This document shows positions 8,217 to 16,485 of a DNA stretch of 64,000 bases, piece after piece. Within the stretch, counting starts at the first letter, position 1; each line of letters begins with the position of its first letter. This DNA is from CAYVVT01 sp964454335 (GTDB lineage: Bacteria > Fidelibacterota > UBA8477 > JABMPR01). The stretch spans positions 62,001 to 126,000 of the forward strand of contig CAYVVT010000006.1 of assembly GCA_964454335.1 (NCBI GenBank). The letters are read 5' to 3'. Made by a program: the position numbers and the translations under genes. Under the pieces are notes generated by a model. That model saw only the letters and a program-made list of their open reading frames with translations, was not told where the DNA came from and searched no databases.

Positions 8217-8990
8217 ATGAGATCCATATGCTGGCTGACAGTGTTAACGATACTGTGTTCATGCGGACCGGTATGGACACCACCGGAGAATCCTGATCCA
8301 AGGGAGATCCTGGAGAAAGCCAGACTGGATTACGATGAGCAGCGCTACGAGGCAGCTCTGGCGAAACATATATGGTTCCATGAGAATGCGTTGGGATACA
8401 TGCCCGCGATGGCGGGTGTCAGACTCTCATATGCCCTCAACGACTTGTACAAGCTTGGACAGGTATACGAACCGGCGATGGACGCACTTATCAGCTACCG
8501 TGATGCTGCCTTGAATGATATCCTGGACAAGCAGAATCCTCAGCGCTCGTTCCAGGACTACTCAGCCATAAACTGGATCCTTGATGAAGATTCACTGACT
8601 GCCGCACTTTTCCTGCAGCTCGACACTTTATCCCCCGGTGTGGCTGAAAAAGTCTTCGGGATAGCTCAGCCCGTTCTAATCAAATTCAAGGAATACACTG
8701 TTTATCTGAAATACCTCGATCCCGACCTTCAGGCAATCCAACTTGTCAGCAGATTCCAGGAGGAGCTTCAAATGGCAGAGACAGACAATTGGGAGGATTA
8801 TTTTGTTGAATTCACAAAGAATAAATTCGTTCATGAGGCCACAACCATGATAGCTGTGCTATCACTACATGGAAACAAGGATGAGGCAGTGCGACTTACT
8901 AATGATTTCCGTAATGTATTCAGTGACAGCTTGTTCCATGTATTGCTGGACAGTGCCCTGCTAGGCTCCGTCCCGGATCCCTGGCCATAA
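8217..8990 (+). CDS. Hypothetical lipoprotein, helical
   Basis: 257 aa with a short signal peptide ending in a lipobox ('TILCSC', Cys near residue 16), then Pro-rich linker and a mainly helical body. An 'ILEKARLDYDEQRYEAALAKH' segment near residue 33 resembles a TPR hairpin, so a TPR-like solenoid is possible. Strong RBS (AAGGGGGAAACG) before the ATG. It starts 41 bases after the end of the DsrE reading frame. I do not recognise the family; lipid anchoring in the outer or inner membrane is inferred from the signal only. Confidence 0.65.
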   Translation: MRSICWLTVLTILCSCGPVWTPPENPDPREILEKARLDYDEQRYEAALAKHIWFHENALGYMPAMAGVRLSYALNDLYKLGQVYEPAMDALISYRDAALNDILDKQNPQRSFQDYSAINWILDEDSLTAALFLQLDTLSPGVAEKVFGIAQPVLIKFKEYTVYLKYLDPDLQAIQLVSRFQEELQMAETDNWEDYFVEFTKNKFVHEATTMIAVLSLHGNKDEAVRLTNDFRNVFSDSLFHVLLDSALLGSVPDPWP

Positions 8991-9145
8991 ATTCGAATGT
9001 CTCCGGCTGCTCGAGTGATCCTGGGAAGCGTTCTGAGCAAGCAACAGGAACATGGGTAGCGTATATTTCAACGGATGTTCAAAGTTGATCGGTTCGAGGG
9101 AAGTTTGGATACTTAACGGTCATATGAGTATAGGGAGGTTGATTT

Positions 9146-9331
9146 ATGTGGGATGTCGTAAGCATTGTAGCAGCGGTTGTGGTCATATTGCTTTTATTTG
9201 AAATTCTCGATATTGCCGAGAAGCTGAAAGACCGTCTTTTCGATCGTGTACCACGCCGAGATCTGGAGAAGCGGGTCACGAAACTGGAAGAGCAATTCGT
9301 TCAGTTTGAACAGAAGCTCGGATCAGGTTGA
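9146..9331 (+). CDS. Small membrane protein with C-terminal coiled coil
   Basis: 61 aa: one transmembrane helix at about residues 4-20 ('VSIVAAVVVILLLFEIL'), then a highly charged helix with heptad spacing ('LEKRVTKLEEQFVQFEQKL') that should form a coiled coil. A clear RBS (GGGAGG) precedes the ATG by nine bases. Such proteins often act as small scaffolds or are phage-shock-protein-like, but no family can be named. The 155 bases before it show nothing else. Confidence 0.6.
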   Translation: MWDVVSIVAAVVVILLLFEILDIAEKLKDRLFDRVPRRDLEKRVTKLEEQFVQFEQKLGSG

Positions 9332-9379
9332 AGCGCAGCCTCACCTCCTCCTCCAGAGTCAAAGGGGGAATGAAGCTAA

Positions 9380-10330
9380 GTGAAGGAATTCACAGTGAGA
9401 ATGACTGAACAACAGCTCATCCGCTGGCTGCTTGAAGGTGATGTCGCGATACAATATCAGGTCAATCGCGATCTACTGGCAGCTGATAAACCACAGCTCC
9501 GGGCCAGAATTGCCACTGAGGGCTGGGGTGCCCGCTTTCTCAGCTTCCGAAAATCCGCAGGGCACTGGGGCCAGCGCTTCTATCAGCCTAAATGGATATC
9601 AACGCATTACACGCTACTGGATCTGAAAAATCTCGCTATCCCCCAGGACAACCACGCGATAAGGGACTCCATATCCCAGGTTCTGGACACATTAAAAAGC
9701 CCGGACGGAGGGATCCTTCCCATAGGTATTGAAAGAAGAAGCGATGTTTGCGTAAATGGAATGTTCCTGAACTATGCGGCATATTTCCGGATGGATGAGG
9801 ATGATCTGAAGTCCATCGTTGATTTCATACTTACAGAACAGATGCAGGATGGCGGCTTCAATTGCGAATCGAATGGGGTTGGTGCAGTTCACAGCTCATT
9901 GCATTCGACGATCTCAGTCCTGGAGGGGATCCTGGAATTTTCCAGGAATGGTTACGCGTATTGTCTGGAGGAGCTGCAGAAAGCGGCTGGTGAATCACAA
10001 GAATTCCTGCTGCAGCACAAGCTCTTCCGATCTCATCGAACCGGTGCAATCATCGATAAGAAGATGCGGATGCTTTCCTATCCGTCGCGGTGGAGATATG
10101 ATATTCTGCGGGCACTGGACTATTTACGGGATGCCGGGATCGATTACGATGCCAGGATGCAGGATGCGCTTGATGTCCTGTGGAAGAAGCGGCAGAAGGA
10201 TGGCCGCTGGCCGGTTCAGGCAAGGCATCCAGGTCAGACCCATTTCGATATGGAAAAAACGGGTGGTCCCAGCCGCTGGAACACACTGAGAGCCTTGAGG
10301 GTCCTGCAGCATTTCGGGATAGATACCTGA
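9380..10330 (+). CDS. Prenyltransferase/squalene-oxidase-repeat (alpha-toroid) protein
   Basis: 316 aa from a GTG; an ATG seven codons later (9401) is an alternative start. The helical protein has repeats of the terpenoid-cyclase/protein-prenyltransferase toroid: 'DGGFNCE' near residue 155, 'DGGILP' near 113, 'DGRWPV' near 273 and regular 'ALRVL..FG' helices. It lacks the DXDD motif of squalene-hopene cyclases, and at half their length it is more like the small family often annotated as squalene-cyclase-like or prenyltransferase-like of unknown function. It is probably cytosolic, as no signal is seen. Enzymatic activity is not supported by any visible catalytic motif. Confidence 0.6.
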   Translation: MKEFTVRMTEQQLIRWLLEGDVAIQYQVNRDLLAADKPQLRARIATEGWGARFLSFRKSAGHWGQRFYQPKWISTHYTLLDLKNLAIPQDNHAIRDSISQVLDTLKSPDGGILPIGIERRSDVCVNGMFLNYAAYFRMDEDDLKSIVDFILTEQMQDGGFNCESNGVGAVHSSLHSTISVLEGILEFSRNGYAYCLEELQKAAGESQEFLLQHKLFRSHRTGAIIDKKMRMLSYPSRWRYDILRALDYLRDAGIDYDARMQDALDVLWKKRQKDGRWPVQARHPGQTHFDMEKTGGPSRWNTLRALRVLQHFGIDT

Positions 10331-10412
10331 CCGCCGGGTGAATCTGATTTGACGACCAGGGAAACCGGCTTTGGGTTGGAATGGATCAGAGCACATACAT
10401 GAAGGATTGCAT

Positions 10413-10580
10413 ATGAACAAAACCGTGTTAACGACTGCCACTGTATTCTTCGCACTTGCGACCCTCATCTTCGTGTTTATTGAAGGCGCATTTAAATGGT
10501 ACGGCGGGATCTTCTTCCTGTTCATTGGAGGCATACTGTTCCTGTATACCCTTCGATCAGGATCAGACCGTACTGAGTAG
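10413..10580 (+). CDS. Small two-helix membrane protein
   Basis: 55 aa from an ATG with GAAGGA seven bases upstream; a longer frame from 10371 has no RBS. Two hydrophobic helices, about residues 3-22 and 29-48 ('GGIFFLFIGGILFLYTL'), joined by a short loop with Lys and Trp. It sits between the toroid protein and the VOC protein on the same strand. No family recognised. Confidence 0.55.
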   Translation: MNKTVLTTATVFFALATLIFVFIEGAFKWYGGIFFLFIGGILFLYTLRSGSDRTE

Positions 10581-10651
10581 CATAATCAGCAAAGGGATAA
10601 TGGACGTGCAAGTCGCAGGTGATTAACCCCCGGATGGTGAGGAGGGAGTCC

Positions 10652-11095
10652 ATGGAACCCACCATAGACCATATTCAGATAACTGTCCAGGATATGGGCA
10701 TCGCCGAGGCATTTTATGATAAGCTCATGCCTCTCCTGGGATTTGATCTTGAGAACAAGACCAGTGCGATTATTGAAGAACATGAGTTTCATGTCATCGA
10801 GTACTGCCACCCGAAGCTGGCCTTTGCCATCACATCACCAAGAAGCGCATTTGAGACAGACAAGGTCCATCGCAGAAGACCGGGAGCCCTGCATCATCTG
10901 GCCTTCAAAGCAAGGTCAAGGGCTGAGGTCGACAGGCTCTATTCTGAGGTGAAGGGAATTGGAGCGACCATCGTCAGCCCTCCCAGGGTGTATCCGGAAT
11001 ACACTCCACCGGGTTACTATGCTCTTTTCTTCAAGGATCTGGAAGGGATCAAGTACGAGATCGTGCACGCTGAGTCGCCTGATCCTCAGACATGA
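10652..11095 (+). CDS. VOC (glyoxalase/bleomycin-resistance/dioxygenase) superfamily protein
   Basis: 147 aa from an ATG with a strong RBS (GAGGAGGGAG). Two beta-alpha-beta-beta-beta modules are visible: 'IDHIQITVQDMGIAEAFYD' at the start and 'GALHHLAFKARSRAEVDRLY' in the middle. It ends with the family's 'GYYALFFKDLEGIKYEIVH'. The metal-site residues H7 (HIQI), H69-H70 region and the Glu near the C-terminus are compatible with a metal-dependent enzyme, but the substrate cannot be told. Its last four bases overlap the next gene's ATG (ATGA), so the two are translationally coupled. Confidence 0.8.
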   Translation: MEPTIDHIQITVQDMGIAEAFYDKLMPLLGFDLENKTSAIIEEHEFHVIEYCHPKLAFAITSPRSAFETDKVHRRRPGALHHLAFKARSRAEVDRLYSEVKGIGATIVSPPRVYPEYTPPGYYALFFKDLEGIKYEIVHAESPDPQT

Positions 11096-11796
11096 CCATG
11101 ACTGGAATTGGTATACTGAACGAAAAGCCGCTGCATGCCTCACTGAAGGAGTGGTATGCACAACCGGGAGACCAATTCGAAGTCAAAGTGGATGGATTTG
11201 TCATTGATATCGTGCGTGATGATCTGCTTCTGGAGATCCAGACCGGTAATTTCGCCTCCATCAAAACGAAGTTGAACAAGCTGACAGGTTCGCATCGTGT
11301 CCGGTTGCTCTACCCCATCGCTCGCGAGAAATGGATCGTCAAACCTGCAGAGAATGATATTGGTGGGTCGACTCGCCGTAAATCACCAAGAAGAGGAAGA
11401 GTGGTGGATCTATTCGGGCAACTTGTCAGTGTGCCTCGTTTGCTGGCGAATCCCAACTTCTCCCTGGAGGTGTTGATGATCAAAGAAGAAGAGCACAGGC
11501 GCTATGTAGGCAAGCGGAGATGGCGCAGAAAAGGATGGGCCATCGAGGAACGGCGACTTCTGGAAGTGATGGATCGGCACTTATTTGAAGACCCGGCGGA
11601 TCTACTGGCACTTCTACCTTCCAACCTGGGAGATAGGTTTACTGCGAGAGAGCTGGCGGAGGTGATGGACATCAGGATCCGACTGGCCCAGAGGGCGGCA
11701 TATTGTCTGCGCAAGGCAGGTGTGATCGTGTTGAGGGGCAAGATCGGCAATGCATATCAGTACACGTTACCAGACAAGGACAGGAGGACAGGATGA
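11092..11796 (+). CDS. Nuclease-like protein with C-terminal helix-turn-helix-like region (DUF8091-type)
   Basis: 234 aa. The N-terminal half carries 'GDQFEVKVDGFVIDIVRDD' then 'LLLEIQTGNF', i.e. D...D-x(n)-E-x-Q, which looks like the PD-(D/E)XK nuclease core with Gln instead of Lys, plus 'YPIAREKWIV'. The C-terminal third ('FTARELAEVMDIRIRLAQRA', then 'CLRKAGVI') is a winged-helix-like segment. I believe this matches a conserved uncharacterised family (DUF8091), from memory. It overlaps the VOC gene upstream and the NAD(P)-binding protein downstream by four bases each, so the three form one operon. No DNA-modification partner is next to it. Function unknown. Confidence 0.6.
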   Translation: MTMTGIGILNEKPLHASLKEWYAQPGDQFEVKVDGFVIDIVRDDLLLEIQTGNFASIKTKLNKLTGSHRVRLLYPIAREKWIVKPAENDIGGSTRRKSPRRGRVVDLFGQLVSVPRLLANPNFSLEVLMIKEEEHRRYVGKRRWRRKGWAIEERRLLEVMDRHLFEDPADLLALLPSNLGDRFTARELAEVMDIRIRLAQRAAYCLRKAGVIVLRGKIGNAYQYTLPDKDRRTG

Positions 11797-12473
11797 AGGT
11801 CTGTATCGTCGGAGCTTCCGGGAAGCTCGGGAAATACATGGTGCAGCACGCACTGGACCACGGCCATGAGGTTGTGGGCGTGTGTCGGGAGCGCAGCATC
11901 AAGAAGCTTGACGAGTACGCAGACCGGATCAGCATTATTCCGGGAGACACCAATGACCAGGATGTCATCAGGAAGTCGGTAGCAGGATGTGACGGAGTAC
12001 TCACCGTGCTTGTACCATGGGGTGTTCGCCAGTACTCATCGGGTACGGCCCAGGCAGTACTTGACCACTCCCCCCCGGGCGCACGTCTCATTTTCTCCTG
12101 CGGCTGGCATATCACGATGGATGGACAGGACGTCTATTCACCATCCTTCAAACGGTTGATAAGTGTCGCCGGTTTCTTCGGTCGCCTGTTCCGCGCTATC
12201 GATATCGATGACCAGGTGGAAGCCTGCCGGCGGATATTCGAGAGTGACAGCAACTGGACCGTCGTACGTGGCAGCGACCTGGAGGAAGGTGAAAGCCAGG
12301 GTCTACCGGTATGGAGCCCACACGTCGGTGATCCAATCCTTGAAAGCAATATGACCCGTCGTGTGGATTTCGCACTGTTCATGGTTGAAGCACTGGAGGA
12401 TGACGAGCTGATCCATGCAGCACCGGCCATCGTGGGCTGCCAGACGCCATCGGCGCTAGTTCATGGGGGGTGA
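11793..12473 (+). CDS. NAD(P)-binding atypical SDR / NmrA-like protein
   Basis: 226 aa from the ATG at 11793, which overlaps the previous stop (ATGA) and has AGGAGG seven bases upstream. The N-terminal Rossmann motif is 'VGASGKLGKYMV' (GxxGxxG), followed by 'GDTNDQDVIRKSVAGCDGVL', typical of atypical short-chain dehydrogenases that act on or sense NAD(P) (NmrA, YwnB, BVR-B types). No YxxxK pair is evident, as is common in this group. The substrate is unknown. It is the last gene of the three-gene VOC/nuclease-like operon. Confidence 0.75.
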   Translation: MKVCIVGASGKLGKYMVQHALDHGHEVVGVCRERSIKKLDEYADRISIIPGDTNDQDVIRKSVAGCDGVLTVLVPWGVRQYSSGTAQAVLDHSPPGARLIFSCGWHITMDGQDVYSPSFKRLISVAGFFGRLFRAIDIDDQVEACRRIFESDSNWTVVRGSDLEEGESQGLPVWSPHVGDPILESNMTRRVDFALFMVEALEDDELIHAAPAIVGCQTPSALVHGG

Positions 12474-12610
12474 ATAAAGATGATTTGCGCAAACAAATGA
12501 AGATACATTTTGTAATATATGCAGGTCTATATTCATGCGAGGTGCTGGATCCAGCGTATCCAGAGCCGTTTTGTTGCTCTTGAATCCAAATCATCCAGGG
12601 AGAATGAGAT

Positions 12611-13057
12611 ATGAAATTATCAGTACAGGTGAACATCAATGCCAACCGCGAAAGGATCTGGGAGGTCATTTCCGATATCAAGAACGCTGTAAATGTTGTT
12701 TCCGCGATTGAGTTGATCGAGGTCCTTGAAGAACCGGACAGCGGTATATTGGGACTGAAATGGCGTGAAACCAGAACCATGTTCGGTAAGACTGCCACCG
12801 AGGTCATGTGGATCACCGAGGTGCAGGACGGTAGATCCTATTCCACCCGGGCAGAAAGCCATGGCTCGATCTACAAGACCAGGCATGAGATCAGCGGAGT
12901 CGATGGAGATGCAGTATTAGGAATGGAATTTATCGGCGAAGCGCAAACCCTGGGTGCCAAGATCCTGTCCGCGACGATGGGATCTCTATTCAAGGGGGCA
13001 ACCGTTAAGGCGCTGCAGCAGGATCTTGATGACATCAAGGCTGCCAGCGAGCAATAA
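12611..13057 (+). CDS. SRPBCC (START/Bet v1-like) family protein
   Basis: 148 aa. It begins with the polyketide-cyclase/SRPBCC signature 'VNINANRERIWEVISDIKN' and ends in a long amphipathic helix ('MGSLFKGATVKALQQDLDDI'), as expected for the helix-grip fold. Likely a cytosolic hydrophobic-ligand-binding protein; no catalytic residues can be named. RBS AGGGAG at 12598-12603, eight bases before the ATG. About 140 non-coding bases separate it from the preceding operon. Confidence 0.8.
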   Translation: MKLSVQVNINANRERIWEVISDIKNAVNVVSAIELIEVLEEPDSGILGLKWRETRTMFGKTATEVMWITEVQDGRSYSTRAESHGSIYKTRHEISGVDGDAVLGMEFIGEAQTLGAKILSATMGSLFKGATVKALQQDLDDIKAASEQ

Positions 13058-13116
13058 AGAGGTGTACGGTCTGATATAGACCGTGAGTCGCAGCAAATCA
13101 GAGGGGGAACTCAATC

Positions 13117-13473
13117 ATGTCCAACAGATTCCTGTTGCCTGCAGCAACCATGCTGGTGGGTATCATCATCTGGGTAGTATTCATTGTTCTGCATGGAGCA
13201 AACGGCTGGGTTCATGAACTATCGCCATGGTCTGACCTGGCTGCCAGTTTGCTTGCAGGGGGTCTGATCGTCTATTCCGGTATTCGATGCCGTCAGGTAG
13301 GCGGTCCGCGTGTGGGACAGATCATCCGCACGTGCATCCTGTTATTCATGGCGATCTACACCCTCCTGAAGCTCACCGTGAGCGCAGGGATCCTCTTGAT
13401 TTTAGCCGCGGCACCAACAGCCTTCATGGCCCTTCAGGGTGCGACGAACACTGAAGGTATCGAAGAGGGATAA
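13117..13473 (+). CDS. Hypothetical membrane protein, four helices
   Basis: 118 aa with an excellent RBS (GAGGGGGA). Hydrophobic segments at about residues 6-27, 43-58, 70-88 and 90-107 suggest a four-helix integral membrane protein with a short polar C-terminal tail. No motif is recognised. It follows the SRPBCC gene by 59 bases and may be cotranscribed with it. Confidence 0.6.
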   Translation: MSNRFLLPAATMLVGIIIWVVFIVLHGANGWVHELSPWSDLAASLLAGGLIVYSGIRCRQVGGPRVGQIIRTCILLFMAIYTLLKLTVSAGILLILAAAPTAFMALQGATNTEGIEEG

Positions 13474-13583
13474 TCGTCTGCGTCTGATTCCATCGTGTGG
13501 GTCAATCAACCTGTTTATCGACCACAATGCTACCGGATCAGACGAATGTTCTGCTTATCTTAAGTTACGTTCAGTGATGCATC

Positions 13584-14261
13584 ATGGTTCTTACTTCTCA
13601 AATAAATAGAGTAATCCGGACCAGGGAAGCAGCCCGGGCCAGTTATGACAGATTGAGCGGCTGCTACGATCTGCTGGCCGGTGTTTCCGAGAAGAAGTAC
13701 AAGCAAACAGGGCTGCGACAGTTGAATGTCAGGTCCGGCGAGACTGTCCTCGAGATCGGCTTTGGAACTGGATGGTGCCTCCAGAAGCTGATCCAGTCGG
13801 TGGGACACTCAGGCAAGGTCTGTGGGATCGATCTGTCAGTGGGGATGCATTCCGTAACACATAAGAGACTCGCAAGAACCGGATTATCAGGAAGGGCGGA
13901 GTTGGTTCAAGGGGATGCCACAGAACTCCCCTGGGAGGAAGGCTTTTTCGACGCGGTCTACACCAGTTTCACTCTGGAGCTGTTCGATACTCCTGAGATC
14001 CCCGTGGTACTCCACGAGTGTCGTCGGGTTTTGAGGTCCGGCGGCCGCATCTCTGTCGTATCCATGGCGAGAAAGGAACCGGCGGGGTGGATGGTAAGAC
14101 TCTATGAATGGGCGCAACGCAGGTATACAAATCTCGTGGACTGCCGACCGATCCATGTCCGGGAAGCCCTTGAGAATGCTGGATTCCAGATCACCAGCGA
14201 GACCGAAATGACCATGTTCGGTCTGCCGGTGGATATCGTCCTTGCCCGGAAGACCCGATAA
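13584..14261 (+). CDS. Class I SAM-dependent methyltransferase
   Basis: 225 aa, UbiE/COQ5-like. Motif I 'VLEIGFGTG' at residues 55-63, acidic end of beta-2 in 'GIDLS' (81-85), 'QGDATELPW' and post-motif 'FDAVYTSFTLE' are all present. The 'YDRLSGCYDLL' opening near residue 21 is typical of ubiquinone/menaquinone-type and small-molecule methyltransferases. The real acceptor cannot be told from sequence. It is followed 17 bases later by the ChbG-like gene. Confidence 0.82.
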   Translation: MVLTSQINRVIRTREAARASYDRLSGCYDLLAGVSEKKYKQTGLRQLNVRSGETVLEIGFGTGWCLQKLIQSVGHSGKVCGIDLSVGMHSVTHKRLARTGLSGRAELVQGDATELPWEEGFFDAVYTSFTLELFDTPEIPVVLHECRRVLRSGGRISVVSMARKEPAGWMVRLYEWAQRRYTNLVDCRPIHVREALENAGFQITSETEMTMFGLPVDIVLARKTR

Positions 14262-14278
14262 CCAAAGGAACAGGATAG

Positions 14279-15142
14279 TTGAAAGATAGCACCTTTCGCC
14301 TCACCATTACCCTCGCAGGACTACTGCTGATAGCGGGTGTTACCGTATTGCTGGTGATTGATCGGCCAATCCGTCTCATCGTTCGGGGAGATGATATGGG
14401 ATTCTCGCACGCTGCCAACGAAGGCTGTCTCCGAGCGCACCGGGATGGTATCCTCACCGCCGTGGAGATCATGGTCCCGTGTGACCATTTTCTGGAGGCT
14501 GTGACCATTCTGAAAGAATGCCCTGATCTGGATGTTGGTATCCATCTGACCCTCACGAGTGAATGGGTGAATATCAGGTGGGGTCCTCTCACAGATGCGC
14601 CCAGTCTGGTAGGCGACGATGGATTCTTTCTGCCCATGGTATGGCCTGACGAGCCCAATACCGATCACCTGGCACTGGGGACGTCAGACTGGCAATTTGA
14701 GGAGATCGAGCGGGAGTTGCGGGCACAGATCGAACTGGCACTTGAGCATCTTCCCAACATCAGTCATGTCACACCGCATATGGGATTTCAGGACATCTCC
14801 CCCAGTGTGCGTAGGCTGGTGATCAATCTCATGCAGGAATATGATATCGCAGCCAATCTGCAACCCTGGCCGATACCGCAGATCTCACTCTTCGATGACG
14901 CTTATACGGTAGAGGAGATGGTCTCCAATGCTGTTGCCACCCTTGAAGAGTTAAAGCCAGGCACCTGGCAACTATATGAACACCCCGGTATGCTCATCGA
15001 AGGTCTTGAGAACCATTGGCATCCAGGTGCAGAAGACGATGCCCGGTACAGGGATGCCGTTACCCGGGCGTTGACCGATGTTGAACTCCAGCGGGTCATC
15101 AAGAGGCGTGACATCCAACTGATCGGTTACCGGGACCTGTAA
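14279..15142 (+). CDS. ChbG/HpnK (YdjC)-family carbohydrate deacetylase, membrane-anchored
   Basis: 287 aa from a TTG preceded by CAGGATAG. A signal-anchor helix occupies about residues 8-27. The metal-binding 'RGDDMGFSH' (36-44), 'GIHLTLTSEW' and 'HVTPHMGF' motifs of the YdjC/ChbG deacetylase family follow. In this family the Asp and two His residues bind the metal for deacetylation of amino sugars (chitooligosaccharides, or the hopanoid lipid precursor for HpnK). The N-terminal anchor suggests it works outside the cytoplasm, unlike ChbG. Near-terminal 'YEHPGM' is also family-typical. Substrate unknown. Confidence 0.8.
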   Translation: MKDSTFRLTITLAGLLLIAGVTVLLVIDRPIRLIVRGDDMGFSHAANEGCLRAHRDGILTAVEIMVPCDHFLEAVTILKECPDLDVGIHLTLTSEWVNIRWGPLTDAPSLVGDDGFFLPMVWPDEPNTDHLALGTSDWQFEEIERELRAQIELALEHLPNISHVTPHMGFQDISPSVRRLVINLMQEYDIAANLQPWPIPQISLFDDAYTVEEMVSNAVATLEELKPGTWQLYEHPGMLIEGLENHWHPGAEDDARYRDAVTRALTDVELQRVIKRRDIQLIGYRDL

Positions 15143-15266
15143 AACAACTTCTTGTCCGGTACTTTGGGAGTATGTTCGTACTTTAGTAAGTTGTCAAGGC
15201 AAGTGCCCGGGTAATGAGTATATTTGCGGGTAGATCCGTTGAATGTTTGTAGACCAGAGGACGATC

Positions 15267-15683
15267 ATGAAGAAATACCTTAGAATTACCATCCTGACCT
15301 CAATACTGGCCGTACTTCTAGTTATCCTGGCAGTGATCGCAACGGATCCTGCCGATAACTTCTCCCTTGTGGAAACGGAGATCATTGCTGACACGACCGG
15401 CCAGGCCTTTATTACCGTTGGACTGCAGAACAATACGAACCAGTCATACTATCATGTTCAGATCGACGTTCTTCTCAAGAATGGAGACGGGAATATCGTA
15501 GGCGGTATTACTGCGAGTACCACCGATCTGGCCGCTGGGGGTGTCTGGTATTTCGATGCTGATCTACCCGATGAGGCCGTCGTATTCCAGCTGAAGAATA
15601 TGCGCTGTTCTCCCCGTCCCAACAGCTCAGAACGAACGATCAGAAGGTCAGGATGGCTAGAATTTCAGGCCATTATCGATTGA
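15267..15683 (+). CDS. FxLYD-domain exported protein
   Basis: 138 aa from an ATG with AGAGGA six bases upstream; an earlier in-frame ATG (15243) has no RBS. A basic N-terminus and one hydrophobic helix form a signal peptide or anchor. The rest is a single beta-sandwich: 'ITVGLQNNTNQSYYHVQIDV', then 'LKNGDGNIVGGI' and 'LAAGGVWYFDAD', matching the FxLYD domain, a CARDB/Ig-like fold of unknown role. It stands with an unrelated lipoprotein just downstream. Confidence 0.65.
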   Translation: MKKYLRITILTSILAVLLVILAVIATDPADNFSLVETEIIADTTGQAFITVGLQNNTNQSYYHVQIDVLLKNGDGNIVGGITASTTDLAAGGVWYFDADLPDEAVVFQLKNMRCSPRPNSSERTIRRSGWLEFQAIID

Positions 15684-15707
15684 TGATTCTTCAGCGACTG
15701 TTCCAGC

Positions 15708-16430
15708 ATGGTTTCAACGCCAAACAGAGCGATTCCACTCGATAAGATATCCCCGTTCCATGTTTCACTTCTGACCGTGCTCGCGGCTGTCCTGCTGTTG
15801 CGATGTGAATCCTCCACAACAGAACCTGATCCACATGACCACCTTGCCGGGTACTACCTTGATGAAACCTCATTATGGGAGGAGATGCCCTGGACCCTGG
15901 CAGATTCGAGTGGTGCTTTCACCTATTCGATAAGCCGAAGTTTCTATCCCTGGTCCGATCACCAGAGAAGATCGTTAGAGAAAACTGAATCGCTGTTTCC
16001 TCCACCGGATTCAATTCTTATCCATGGCGATATGCAGCCCTCAGACATCCCCGGTGATGAATCCCTGTGGTGGTACACCCAATTTGACAGCGTACGGATC
16101 CCCTACGCTATCCCCTGGGCTGCTGTTCAATACTACCTGGACCTTCTGGAATTATATGAGCAGGGGATCTTCCCTGGAGCTGGATCACGGGAGAACAGGA
16201 CTGCCGCGTTGAGCTATGAAGCTTCGGTAGATCATTATGACGATTTTCACATCTCTGCAGGATCTTACGGTCAGGTCACCGTCGTCACACAACGACTGCA
16301 ATGGACCAGCTACTGCGGCTACATGTGCTCGCTTATGTTCACAGTTGAAAGACAGGTGATCCTGGATTATGAGACTGAGGAGGTACTCGCCATTCTCGGT
16401 GATGGTCCGACAGGTTTCATTGTCAGTTGA
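15708..16430 (+). CDS. Hypothetical lipoprotein
   Basis: 240 aa. A long N-region then hydrophobic 'LLTVLAAVLLLRC' gives a plausible lipobox (Cys near residue 33), followed by a Ser/Thr/Pro linker. The mature region is rich in aromatic residues with two Cys in 'YCGYMCS' near the C-terminus, which could form a disulfide. No family recognised. It starts 24 bases after the FxLYD gene and is the last + strand gene before the convergent gcvPB; the 55 bases between them show no clear terminator. Confidence 0.6.
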   Translation: MVSTPNRAIPLDKISPFHVSLLTVLAAVLLLRCESSTTEPDPHDHLAGYYLDETSLWEEMPWTLADSSGAFTYSISRSFYPWSDHQRRSLEKTESLFPPPDSILIHGDMQPSDIPGDESLWWYTQFDSVRIPYAIPWAAVQYYLDLLELYEQGIFPGAGSRENRTAALSYEASVDHYDDFHISAGSYGQVTVVTQRLQWTSYCGYMCSLMFTVERQVILDYETEEVLAILGDGPTGFIVS

Positions 16431-16485
16431 TGAACTGACACCCTCATCCCCTTAAAAAGTTATCAAACGGAGTAGCCGCAGGTCG

